Assembly: GCA_965216645.1 (NCBI GenBank)
Contig: CBDCGJ010000043.1
Span: 83,421 to 147,420 of the forward strand
Origin: CBDCGJ01 sp965216645
GTDB lineage: Bacteria > Pseudomonadota > Alphaproteobacteria > GCA-2731375
DNA length: 64,000 nucleotides
Reading direction: 5' to 3'
The position numbers were made by a program, and so were the translations under genes. The notes beneath the pieces are model-generated. The model had not been told where the DNA came from and did not search any database. It saw only the letters and a list, made by a program, of their open reading frames with translations. Positions 1-7,346 of the stretch are shown one piece after another. Position 1 is the first letter of the stretch; every line of letters starts with the position of its first letter.

Positions 1-422
1 ATCGCGAAGAGGACGAGGTAGAGGAACGGTCCGTTCCAAAGCCCCATTTCTCCGCCCATCGGCAATTGTTTGGGCGAACCGAGGAAAGGGCGTGTCAACA
101 AAACAACCAGGCTGTTGCCGGCCACGGCGAGAAGGCCGGCCAGCATGGCGAGAGGAAACCAATGTCGCGGCGGTCGCAAAACGCCTATGGCTGTCCAACC
201 GCCGGGTTCTCTCTGCACCGTATAGAACCACAGCCACAACAACGCGGTTGCCGCCGGCAGTACGGCCGAGGCGGCGAGCAGGCCTGGCGTCAAGTCGGTG
301 CCCACAAAGGCGAGGGCGACGCCGGCGGCCGCGATTTGCAAGAGCGCCGCCACCGCGATCGCGATAACGGTTTTCCCTGTGCTCAACGCCGGAAGGGGGC
401 GGGCGGTCGCGGCCAGCCTCAC
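1..422 (-). CDS. Membrane protein, N-terminal part (possible CPBP-family protease)
   Basis: The frame is open from a GTG at 422 to the window edge, so only about the first 140 residues are visible. Hydrophobic, probably membrane-spanning stretches lie near residues 18-38, 47-67 and 90-110. The GTG overlaps the TGA of the preceding amidase gene in a GTGA arrangement, which supports the start and co-translation with the ispDF-pgpA-cinA group. The pattern resembles the N-terminus of CPBP (CAAX-type) intramembrane proteases, but the diagnostic EExxxR motif would lie beyond the edge, so the family is a guess; the membrane location is clear. Confidence 0.55.
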   Translation of the reverse strand, partial: MRLAATARPLPALSTGKTVIAIAVAALLQIAAAGVALAFVGTDLTPGLLAASAVLPAATALLWLWFYTVQREPGGWTAIGVLRPPRHWFPLAMLAGLLAVAGNSLVVLLTRPFLGSPKQLPMGGEMGLWNGPFLYLVLFA

Positions 423-916
423 CAACTGTCGACCTCGTCCTGCAGCATGTCGAAGGCGGTGGCGATGGTCGCTTGCCGAATACCGTCGCGCCCGATATCG
501 CCGTAATTCATTTGCCGATGCCGGATGCCGCCGCGGGCCTTGGCGGTCGCGAGATGGACCAGGCCGACGGGCTTCTCCGCCGTACCGCCGCCGGGACCGG
601 CAACTCCGGTCACAGCAACGGAGAGCACCGCGTCGGACAGCGCCACGGCGCCTTCCGCCATCGCCCGCGCCACCGGTTCGGAGACCGCGCCGTAACTCTC
701 CAGCATATCGGCCGGCACGCCCAGCATGTCGTGCTTCGCCGAGTTCGAATAGGTGACGAAGCCGCGGTCGACCACGTCCGAGGAGCCCGCGATCTCCGTC
801 AGCGTGCCCACGATCAAGCCGCCTGTACAGCTTTCCGCCGTGCACAGCAGGATGCTGGCCTGCCGGCAACTGTCGAGCAGCAACCTCGCCTTATTCAGTA
901 GTTTCTCCGTCGTCAC
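419..916 (-). CDS. pncC: CinA C-terminal family protein (nicotinamide-nucleotide amidohydrolase PncC type)
   Basis: A 165-residue stand-alone CinA C-terminal domain. The family deamidates nicotinamide mononucleotide to nicotinate mononucleotide in the pyridine nucleotide salvage cycle, in the cytosol. Family signatures are visible: TAESCTGG near residue 26 with the expected Ser/Cys region, VTYSNSAKHDMLGV near 54 and the glycine-rich VTGVAGPGGGTAEKPVG near 102. Length matches single-domain PncC; the N-terminal molybdopterin-binding-like half of full CinA is absent. The GTG start is one base after the pgpA stop. The role is inferred from the family; some members have no proven activity. Confidence 0.88.
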   Translation of the reverse strand: MTTEKLLNKARLLLDSCRQASILLCTAESCTGGLIVGTLTEIAGSSDVVDRGFVTYSNSAKHDMLGVPADMLESYGAVSEPVARAMAEGAVALSDAVLSVAVTGVAGPGGGTAEKPVGLVHLATAKARGGIRHRQMNYGDIGRDGIRQATIATAFDMLQDEVDSW

Positions 917-917
917 C

Positions 918-1406
918 TTACTCCCCGATCGCCTGCTTTATCAGAAGAAGCGCGGCACCAGCATAGAGTGCGGCCAGCAGATCATCCAACATGATTCCGA
1001 GACCGCCGCCGACCTTTCGGTCCGCCCAGGATATTGGCCAGAGTTTGACGATATCGAACAACCGGAACAACAGAAATCCCAGTGCGAAGTCGCGGATCGT
1101 CAGGGACGCCAGGGTCAGGACCAACCATAGTCCCGCGACCTCGTCGATCACGACGGCGCTCGGATCCTTGCCCGGATCGGCTCGCTCATAGCGGTCCGCC
1201 GCCCAGCAACCGAGCCCGAAGGCGAGAATTGCCGCCATGAGCAAGCCGAGCGGTCCGACCCACCAGGCCAGGATCCATGCGACGGGCAGGGCGGCGAGCG
1301 AGCCCCAGGTGCCGGAGGCCGGTTTGATCAATCCGCTGCCGAACCAGGTGGCAAGCAAACAGGCCGGATCGGAAAGGGGCAAGGCAGGCCGTCGCAATCC
1401 GATCAC
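918..1406 (-). CDS. pgpA: Phosphatidylglycerophosphatase A
   Basis: A 162-residue inner-membrane phosphatase that removes phosphate from phosphatidylglycerol phosphate in phospholipid synthesis. The N-terminal signature FGSGLIKPASGTWGSLAALP (residues 23-42) is typical of PgpA, followed by hydrophobic segments and the acidic VIDEVAGLW motif near residue 86 that contributes metal ligands. The ATG overlaps the ispDF stop (ATGA), so the two are translationally coupled. The ispDF-pgpA-cinA order is common in alphaproteobacteria. Confidence 0.92.
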   Translation of the reverse strand: MIGLRRPALPLSDPACLLATWFGSGLIKPASGTWGSLAALPVAWILAWWVGPLGLLMAAILAFGLGCWAADRYERADPGKDPSAVVIDEVAGLWLVLTLASLTIRDFALGFLLFRLFDIVKLWPISWADRKVGGGLGIMLDDLLAALYAGAALLLIKQAIGE

Positions 1407-2554
1407 GGCGGCGGCAACCGCAGGGTAGCCAACGCCTGAGCGGCAATGCCTTCACCCCGCCCGGTGAAGCCGAGGCCCTCCGTCGTCGTCGCCTTGACGG
1501 CCACGCGGCCGACATCGATCCCCGAAATAGCTGCGACGCGGGCCCGCATGGCGTCCCGATGCGGTCCGATTTTCGGCGCCTCGCAGATGACGGTCAGGTC
1601 CAAATGGACGATTTCGCCACCCGCCTCGGCAACCAAACCGGCGGCATGGCGCAGGAAAATATCGGATGCGGCATCGCGCCATTTGTCGTCGCCCGGCGGG
1701 AAATGCTGGCCGATATCGCCGGCGCCAAGCGCGCCGAGAACCGCGTCGGTAAGCGCGTGCAAGGCGACATCCGCGTCGGAATGGCCGACGAGGCCGCGGT
1801 CATGGGCAATCTCGACGCCGCAGAGCGTGACCCCGTGTCCGTCGCCGAAGCGATGCACGTCGAAACCCTGGCCTGTCCGCGTTTCCATCTGCAACCTCAA
1901 CAGTCCTTGCGCCCGGGCATAGTCGGCCGCTGTGGTGATCTTCAGATTGTCGTCCTGCCCCGCCACAAGATGGACGCGATGACCCGCCGCCCGCAAGATC
2001 GCCGCGTCGTCGGTGAACTTGCCGTGCGGCGCCTCCGCATGCGCGGCCAGTATTTCCGGGAAGCGGAAACCTTGCGGTGTTTGCGCGCGGTACAGACCGG
2101 CACGGTCCAAATCTCGGGTGATGTGGTCGTCATGGCCGCGCTTTAGACTGTCGACGATCGGCAGAGCCGGAATCGCGCCCACCGCCGTTTTGAGCTCCGC
2201 GATCACGCCATCGATCGTTTCGGGTCGAACGAAGGGGCGTGCGGCATCGTGAATCAAAACGAGATCCGGAGGTCTAATTGTCAATGATTTCAATCCGTTA
2301 TAGACGGATTCTTGCCTCGTGTCGCCACCGGCGATCGGGACCGGCAGGTCGAGGCCGGTCACAGACGCCATATAGTGACGATCAGCTTCCGGATCGATGA
2401 CGACTTGCACCCGATCGATCGCCGGATGGTCCAAAAACCGCTCCAACCCACGCCGCAGCACGGTTTTGCCGCCAAGCGGGAGATATTGTTTAGGTTTGAT
2501 TTCGCCAAGCCGACGCCCGCGGCCCGCGGCGACAACTAGGGCAACGACGTCCAT
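1403..2554 (-). CDS. ispDF: Bifunctional 2-C-methyl-D-erythritol 4-phosphate cytidylyltransferase / 2,4-cyclodiphosphate synthase
   Basis: A fused enzyme of the MEP isoprenoid pathway, about 383 residues. The IspD half begins with the nucleotide-binding signature ALVVAAGRGRRLGEIKPKQY and contains IHDAARPFV near residue 100. The IspF half (from about residue 222) has the metal-binding GFDVHRFG, the GHSDADVALHALTDA block and a C-terminal TTEGLGFTGRGEGI. The ATG at 2554 directly precedes the conserved VVALVVAAGRG; an upstream in-frame TTG at 2608 would add 18 unconserved residues and is less likely. Fusion of these two genes is frequent in alphaproteobacteria. It is the first gene of a minus-strand run with pgpA and cinA. 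Confidence 0.93.
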   Translation of the reverse strand: MDVVALVVAAGRGRRLGEIKPKQYLPLGGKTVLRRGLERFLDHPAIDRVQVVIDPEADRHYMASVTGLDLPVPIAGGDTRQESVYNGLKSLTIRPPDLVLIHDAARPFVRPETIDGVIAELKTAVGAIPALPIVDSLKRGHDDHITRDLDRAGLYRAQTPQGFRFPEILAAHAEAPHGKFTDDAAILRAAGHRVHLVAGQDDNLKITTAADYARAQGLLRLQMETRTGQGFDVHRFGDGHGVTLCGVEIAHDRGLVGHSDADVALHALTDAVLGALGAGDIGQHFPPGDDKWRDAASDIFLRHAAGLVAEAGGEIVHLDLTVICEAPKIGPHRDAMRARVAAISGIDVGRVAVKATTTEGLGFTGRGEGIAAQALATLRLPPP

Positions 2555-2689
2555 CCGCCCGTCTTTCGCATGCTCCGTCCCCTCATCCCATCGTCCAATG
2601 ATGCGCAACCCCGCGACAAGCGCATCCTAACCTAGAACCCAACCGTCTCCAACCGGATCGCCCCAACGTACCGTCTGCACCAGCCGAAA

Positions 2690-2789
2690 TCAAAGGGTCA
2701 GACCCTTTGAATAAATATCGCCGCAAAAATAGGAGAAAACACGGCCTCATCGGCTATAGCAGCTAATCAAAGGGTCTGACCCTTTGATT
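2690..2789. repeat. Inverted pair of REP-like palindromes (left BIME-like unit)
   Basis: Two near-identical palindromes occupy 2690-2710 (arms of 10 bases, TCAAAGGGTC / GACCCTTTGA, central A) and 2765-2789 (arms of 12 bases, central T). Because the central base differs, they lie in inverted orientation, as in bacterial interspersed mosaic elements. The same pair occurs at 5081-5190 on the other side of the RAYT gene. The second copy is followed by a run of T (2788-2793) and could also act as a terminator for rightward transcription. Confidence 0.85.
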
Positions 2790-2863
2790 TTTTGATTTGT
2801 CTGTGCGGGCGAGTATTGGTCGGGTTGTGCGATCAATCCCGCCTTATACCAACATTCGATATT

Positions 2864-2907
2864 AGAGACCTATTCAATGGGGCGAGATGGCCATTGAATA
2901 GGTCTTT
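2864..2907. repeat. Long perfect hairpin, different sequence from the BIME palindromes
   Basis: A 15-bp perfect stem (GACCTATTCAATGG and its complement, extended by A-T), plus a G-U and an A-U pair, closes a 10-base loop at 2881-2890. It lies between the left palindrome pair and the inferred IS110 left end. It is unrelated in sequence to the AAAGGGTC palindromes. It could be another REP-like unit, an IS target or an RNA hairpin; no function can be assigned. Confidence 0.7.
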
Positions 2908-2926
2908 ATCATCGAATTTTGGTTCT

Positions 2927-3197
2927 ATACAAAAAGCTGCTGCGTCAAGTTCATCCCAAGGGTTTTTGATCGTCGATCAACAGGGTCATGGTTCTATCCG
3001 ACGTCGGAGTTGGTCCGCGTCACTATCCTGGGCTGACCTGTTTGAAGCGGTGGGGCGGCACACTGTATTAAGCGCAGTGTCATGAGCGCTTCGGCTCTTT
3101 GCCTGCAACCAAGTCGTCCCGTGCTCGCCCCGCCAGCCGATCATCAACGTCCTCTTTGCCTCACTTCGTTACATACCGCACATATTGCACCGCTGGG
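2927..3197 (-). ncRNA. Candidate bridge-RNA region of the IS110 element
   Basis: This is the 271-bp non-coding stretch between the transposase stop and the proposed element end. IS110-family elements are known to encode a structured bridge RNA in a non-coding end, in the 3' end for the IS1111 group. It contains a hairpin with arms ACACTG/CAGTGT (3060-3065 and 3075-3080) and a 10-bp direct repeat CTCTTTGCCT (3095-3104 and 3152-3161). No target or donor guide loops could be assigned by eye, so this is inference from position. Confidence 0.3.
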
Positions 3198-4247
3198 TTA
3201 ACCGGTCGCTTCCCCCACATGCGCTTGAAAGTGGCTTTGCTCTTTCCACATTCGGCCCAGGATCACCGCCAGCCGGCGCGCCACCGCGACCCGGGCTTTC
3301 TTCGCCCCGCGCCGCTTCATCACCCGCAGCCCCCAGCTCTTCAGGTCCGAGCTCGAACGCACCGTGCTCAGCAGCACATTGGCCGCCTCGTAGAGGTAAT
3401 GCCGGGCCATGTGATCGCCTTGCTTGGAGATGCCAAGCGTGACATCACGATCCCCCGATTGATAGCGCTTCGGCGTCAGGCCCAAATAGGCGCCGATATC
3501 CCGCATCCGCCCAAAACGGTCGATATCCTCAATCGTGGCGTAAAAGGCCAGCGCCGTGATCGGCCCCACCCCCGGCACGCTCATCAAGCGCCAACAGACC
3601 TCGTTTGCAGACGTGATCCGGCGGACCTCGCCGTCAAGCCGGGCGAGTTGGCCCTCCACCGAGGCCAGGGTCTCCAGCAAACTATCGACGCAAGCGTAGA
3701 GCAAACCGTCCCGACGCACCGCCGCCCGCGCCGCTTCGGCAAACCGCTTGTAGCCGCGTGCAGCCCCCAGCCGGATGCCGAACGGCTTCAACAGGCCGCG
3801 GATCTGACCGTTCATCTGCCGCTTCACCCGGACCAACTGATCGCGCGCGCCCAGCAAAGCTTTCAGACGATGACTGTCCCACGACTTGACATGAACCGGT
3901 CGGTACCAGCCGGCCCGCAGCATCTGCGCCAAGGCCAGCGCATCGGCCCGGTCCGACTTCACCAGGCGATCCTTGACCGCGTTGGCGCAGGCCCGGGCGT
4001 CCATGCAGACAACCGGAATGCCAAGCCCTTCGAGAGACCAATAGAGCCAGGGCGTCAGCGAACCGCTCTCAAGACCCACCAAAGCAAGCCGGCCCCGCCC
4101 CGCCCGCGCGACAACACGCGACAGCGCCTGGGAGATCATCTCCGGATGCGTGTCCACCACACCGCGCCAGACAATCCTCTCATCATCGTCAATCACACAA
4201 ACAGACGTCGTCTTGTTGCCAATGTCCAAACCTGCATAAAATGGCAT
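3198..4247 (-). CDS. IS110-family transposase (DEDD recombinase)
   Basis: A 349-residue transposase. The N-terminal RuvC-like DEDD domain starts with FYAGLDIGNKTTSVCV (first acidic residue) and continues with GLESGSLTPWL and KSDRADALALAQML, which carry further acidic residues. The C-terminal transposase_20 domain shows the helix-hairpin-helix-like MSVPGVGPITALAFYA and the conserved YLGLTPKRYQSGD block. The ATG at 4247 is preceded by AAAGGAGAG at a good distance; an in-frame TTG 27 bases upstream is less likely. The frame is intact, so the element may be active. It is inserted between the RAYT gene and the left palindrome pair. Confidence 0.93.
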   Translation of the reverse strand: MPFYAGLDIGNKTTSVCVIDDDERIVWRGVVDTHPEMISQALSRVVARAGRGRLALVGLESGSLTPWLYWSLEGLGIPVVCMDARACANAVKDRLVKSDRADALALAQMLRAGWYRPVHVKSWDSHRLKALLGARDQLVRVKRQMNGQIRGLLKPFGIRLGAARGYKRFAEAARAAVRRDGLLYACVDSLLETLASVEGQLARLDGEVRRITSANEVCWRLMSVPGVGPITALAFYATIEDIDRFGRMRDIGAYLGLTPKRYQSGDRDVTLGISKQGDHMARHYLYEAANVLLSTVRSSSDLKSWGLRVMKRRGAKKARVAVARRLAVILGRMWKEQSHFQAHVGEATG

Positions 4248-4330
4248 CGCTGCTCTCCTTTCATAATTTCCCAAATGAGAGTTTCGGCCCTCAATCGGGG
4301 AGCAGCAACTTTCCTTTTGTATGGGATGTA

Positions 4331-5044
4331 TTACGCCCTACGCGGTCGGCCGGCGTTGGGGCGGCGTCCGCCGCGCGCGCGCGGGCCCGGTCGCAGACCC
4401 GATTCGGCGGCGATCCGATCGACCCGGCCGTCATCGCCGAGGATCCAATCGCGGTTGGTATAGTCGCGGAGGGATTGGACTTCGTCCGGCGGCAAAGGCG
4501 CGGCAAACAAGGCGCGATAAGCCGACCGACGGCTTTCCGGGTTGCCCCCGAGCGCGGCATAGACGGGATGGGCCGTTAATCGTGGGGCGTCGGTCGGCCG
4601 GCCTTCGGCGTTCGCCCGATAACTCGACCAGCCGTAATGGGCCGGGAGTTGGCAGAGCCCGGCCCGCACGGGATTCATTTCGACATAGCGGCTGCAAGCC
4701 AACAGATAGCGGTCGTCGCCGATCACCAAGGCCCGGTAGCGGCCCTGGAATAAGCCGCCGGAATGACGGTAGCGGGCGTTGAAGTAGGGCACGTAACGGC
4801 GCCCGAAATCCTGCATCAGGCGGCCGAGCGCGCCGTCGCGTTCCGGCGTCAGCAGGAGGTGAAAATGATTGCCCATCAATACATAGGCGTGCAGCGCGGT
4901 GTCCTCGCGCCGCAGGGCCTCGTCGAGATAACGCTGGGCGATCTGAAAATCCTGCTCGTCGCGAAAAATGTCCTGGCGATTGGCGCCGCGCTGAATAACG
5001 TGGCGTGTGAATCCGGCCTGATCAAAGCGTGGCGGACGCGGCAT
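4331..5044 (-). CDS. REP-associated tyrosine transposase (RAYT, Y1_Tnp/IS200-like)
   Basis: A 237-residue single-strand DNA transposase of the HUH/Y1 family. Visible motifs are HVIQRGANRQDIF (residues 15-27), the metal-binding HUH motif in MGNHFHLLLTP (near 57), GGLFQGRYRALVI (near 95) and YVEMNPVRAGL (near 119). The basic tail PRARGGRRPNAGRPRRA is typical of domesticated RAYTs. Palindrome pairs lie 36 bp upstream (5081-5190) and, beyond the IS110 element, downstream (2690-2789), as expected of a RAYT and the REP/BIME units it recognises. The gene is intact although the IS lies 8 bp from its stop. Confidence 0.92.
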   Translation of the reverse strand: MPRPPRFDQAGFTRHVIQRGANRQDIFRDEQDFQIAQRYLDEALRREDTALHAYVLMGNHFHLLLTPERDGALGRLMQDFGRRYVPYFNARYRHSGGLFQGRYRALVIGDDRYLLACSRYVEMNPVRAGLCQLPAHYGWSSYRANAEGRPTDAPRLTAHPVYAALGGNPESRRSAYRALFAAPLPPDEVQSLRDYTNRDWILGDDGRVDRIAAESGLRPGPRARGGRRPNAGRPRRA

Positions 5045-5080
5045 ATTCCAGTCTCCATCTTCTCGGTTCCGGCAAGGGAA

Positions 5081-5190
5081 AAATCAAAGGGTCAGACCCT
5101 TTGATTTACAATTGTAGCGCTATTCTGGAAAAATGGCAATTTTGAAGGCCTGTTTTTGGCAGAATAAATTCAAAGGGTCTGACCCTTTGA
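5081..5190. repeat. Inverted pair of REP-like palindromes (right BIME-like unit)
   Basis: Palindromes at 5081-5107 (13-base arms, central A) and 5170-5190 (10-base arms, central T) repeat the sequence of the left unit, again in inverted orientation and separated by about 60 bp of AT-rich spacer. They sit just upstream of the RAYT start and just before the dusB promoter. The symmetric placement around the RAYT gene identifies them as its cognate REP substrates. Confidence 0.87.
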
Positions 5191-5216
5191 TTTCGGCCTG
5201 AAGGTTGTATTCGGGC

Positions 5217-5244
5217 TTGTCACCGGCGGGGGATCGGCTATGAT
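5217..5244 (+). promoter_or_regulatory. Probable sigma-70 promoter of the dusB-ntrBC operon
   Basis: TTGTCA (5217-5222), a 16-base spacer and TATGAT (5239-5244, five of six consensus bases) lie 38 bases upstream of the dusB GTG. The predicted transcript would begin near 5251. The promoter lies directly after the right palindrome pair, so a REP hairpin borders the operon. Confidence 0.55.
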
Positions 5245-5282
5245 GCGCGAAAAATGAGCATAAGATTGCGGCTGCCGAAAAA

Positions 5283-6266
5283 GTGACCATTCGTATCGGG
5301 AATATTGCCCTGGACGCGCCTGTCCTGTTGGCGCCCATGTCCGGCGTGACCGACCTGCCCTTTCGCAGCCTCGTGGAGCGCTTCGGCGTCGGTATGACGG
5401 TGGGCGAGATGATTGCCGGCAAGCCGGATCTGTGGCGGGGCCGCAAGTCGGTGGAGCGCGGCCGTCGCGGCTCCGGCGACCGACCGCATGTCGTCCAACT
5501 GGCCGGCTGCGCGCCGTCGCTGATGGCGGAAACGGCGAAGCATGTCGCCGATCTGGGCGCCGATATCATCGACATCAACATGGGCTGCCCGGCGAAGAAG
5601 GTCGTCAACGGCGTCGGCGGATCCGCGTTGATGCGGCAGGAGGACCTGGCCGCCCGGATTATTGAGGCGACGGTGGGTGCGGTCGACATTCCGGTCACCT
5701 TGAAAATGCGGACCGGCTGGGATCATGCCAATCGTAACGCGCACCGTCTCGCGCGTCTGGCCGAGGCGGCGGGAATTCAGGCGATCACCGTGCATGGCCG
5801 GACGCGACAGCAATTCTACGACGGTCAGGCGGATTGGCGCTTTATCCGTCGGGTCAAGCAGGCGGTCGATATTCCGGTCATAGCCAATGGCGATCTCACG
5901 CGGGTGGAGGATGCCCGCGAGATGCTGGAACAATCCGGCGCGGATGGCGTGATGATCGGCCGTGGCAGCTTCGGCCGGCCGTGGTTTCCCGCCCAGGTCA
6001 TCGCCTATCTAAGCGCTGGAAAGTCGCGACCGGACCCGGGAAATATTGAACAAAAGTCAATCGTTCTAGGGCACTACGAATCGATACTCGCGTTTTACGG
6101 TGCCGCACGCGGCAGTCGGATCGCGCGCAAGCATTTGGGCTGGTATTTGGACGGCTTGGGGATCGCGAAATCTGAACGTCAGCGGGTTCAGCGCCTTACC
6201 GCGCCGGCTGCGGTGCGGGAGGCATTGCACCGGCTTTACGATACCGCCGGTGGGATCGCAGCCTGA
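5283..6266 (+). CDS. dusB: tRNA-dihydrouridine synthase B
   Basis: A 327-residue FMN enzyme that reduces uridine to dihydrouridine in the tRNA D-loop; historically called NifR3 in this position. Signatures are LAPMSGVTDLPFR near residue 16, DINMGCPAKKVVNG with the catalytic Cys near 104, VHGRTRQQFYDGQADW near 179 and the C-terminal phosphate-binding ANGDL and MIGRGSFGRPW. The GTG start is supported by the alignment of the first residues with DusB proteins. The stop is followed immediately by the ntrB ATG, so dusB-ntrB-ntrC form one operon, the usual alphaproteobacterial arrangement. Confidence 0.95.
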   Translation: MTIRIGNIALDAPVLLAPMSGVTDLPFRSLVERFGVGMTVGEMIAGKPDLWRGRKSVERGRRGSGDRPHVVQLAGCAPSLMAETAKHVADLGADIIDINMGCPAKKVVNGVGGSALMRQEDLAARIIEATVGAVDIPVTLKMRTGWDHANRNAHRLARLAEAAGIQAITVHGRTRQQFYDGQADWRFIRRVKQAVDIPVIANGDLTRVEDAREMLEQSGADGVMIGRGSFGRPWFPAQVIAYLSAGKSRPDPGNIEQKSIVLGHYESILAFYGAARGSRIARKHLGWYLDGLGIAKSERQRVQRLTAPAAVREALHRLYDTAGGIAA

Positions 6267-7346
6267 ATGGGTATCCACTACGATACGATTTTGAATGCGC
6301 TGGTACAGCCGATCTTGGTGGTCGGCGAGGGGCACCATGTCCGTTATGTCAATCAAGCGGCCGAGCAATTCTTCGCCGCCGGTGCCAGTTATTTGATGCA
6401 GCATACATTGGACGACGTGGTCGCTTACGACAGCCCGCTATTGGCGTTGATCGAACAGGTGCGCGAGGATCGGGTGACGACCAGCGAATACGAAGTCAAT
6501 TTGGGGGTTCCGAGGACCGGGCCGCGTCTGGTCAACATCACCGTCTCGCCGGTCAGCGACGCTGCCGGCGATGTCGGCGACGTCATCGTCACCCTGCAGG
6601 AAAGCACGATCGCCAGTAAAATGGACCGGCAGTTGGTGCATCGTTCCGCCGCCCGATCCGTCTCCGGAATGGCCGCGGTGCTGGCGCATGAAGTGAAAAA
6701 TCCGTTGAGCGGTATCCGCGGCGCGGCCCAACTGCTGGAGCAGGACGCCACGCCCGAAGAACAGGAATTGACCCAGTTAATCTGCGACGAAACGGACCGC
6801 ATCGTGGCCATGGTGGAACGAATGGAGCGGTTCTCCGACAAACCCTTGGACCGAAAGCCGGTCAATATCCACGAGGTCTTGGAGCGGGTGCGCCGTATCG
6901 CGACGGCCGGCTTTGCCGCGCAACTGCGGGTGCAGGAGGATTACGATCCGTCGCTGCCGCCGGTGCCCGGCGATTTCGACCAGTTGGTCCAGGTTTTTTT
7001 GAATTTGGTCAAGAATGCCGCCGAAGCGGCGGGAACCGGGCAGGGCGAGATCGTTCTGAAAACCGCGTTTCGCCATGGCGTCCGACTGGAGATGCCCGGT
7101 AGCAAGGACCGGGTGAGATTGCCGCTGGAAGTGACCGTGCAAGACAATGGTCCAGGTGTGCCCGACGACCTGCAGCCTTATCTATTCGATCCGTTCGTGG
7201 GCACGAAGACCGGCGGCAGCGGTCTTGGCCTGGCGCTGGTGGCGAAGATCGTCGGCGATCATGGCGGTGTCGTGGAATGCAATTCCGAACCGCGCAAGAC
7301 CATTTTCCGGGTGATGTTGCCGATGCATGAGGAAACAAGCCGATGA
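6267..7346 (+). CDS. ntrB: Nitrogen regulation sensor histidine kinase NtrB
   Basis: A 359-residue soluble kinase that phosphorylates or dephosphorylates NtrC according to nitrogen status relayed by PII proteins. An N-terminal PAS domain (residues 1-115) is followed by the H-box AHEVKNPLSGIRGA with the phospho-accepting His141. The ATPase part has NLVKNAAEAA (N box), VQDNGPGVPDD and GGSGLGLALV. There is no membrane segment, as expected. The first codon follows the dusB stop directly, and the end overlaps the ntrC start by 4 bases. Confidence 0.95.
   Translation: MGIHYDTILNALVQPILVVGEGHHVRYVNQAAEQFFAAGASYLMQHTLDDVVAYDSPLLALIEQVREDRVTTSEYEVNLGVPRTGPRLVNITVSPVSDAAGDVGDVIVTLQESTIASKMDRQLVHRSAARSVSGMAAVLAHEVKNPLSGIRGAAQLLEQDATPEEQELTQLICDETDRIVAMVERMERFSDKPLDRKPVNIHEVLERVRRIATAGFAAQLRVQEDYDPSLPPVPGDFDQLVQVFLNLVKNAAEAAGTGQGEIVLKTAFRHGVRLEMPGSKDRVRLPLEVTVQDNGPGVPDDLQPYLFDPFVGTKTGGSGLGLALVAKIVGDHGGVVECNSEPRKTIFRVMLPMHEETSR

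Larger units (their letters stand above)
2927..4322 (-). mobile_element. IS110-family insertion sequence (IS1111-like layout), boundaries tentative
   Basis: The element carries one DEDD transposase gene. Proposed ends are the inverted octamers ATACAAAA at 2927-2934 and TTTTGTAT at 4315-4322, each followed inward by a GCTGCT-type motif. This gives about 1.4 kb, a short 5' flank of about 75 bp and a long non-coding 3' flank of 271 bp, as in the IS1111 subgroup with its subterminal inverted repeats. The right end is 8 bp from the RAYT stop codon. Presence of an IS110 element is firm; the exact ends are inferred because this family lacks clear terminal repeats. Confidence 0.6.

Noticed and set aside
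2792..3085. 97-codon frame between the palindromes and the IS110 gene
   Set aside because: No ribosome site or recognised motif, and it covers the hairpin and the IS end.
3099..4463. A 454-codon plus-strand frame opposite the IS110 transposase
   Set aside because: It lies antisense to the clearly recognised transposase and its translation is rich in Arg, Pro and His with no domain; a shadow frame.
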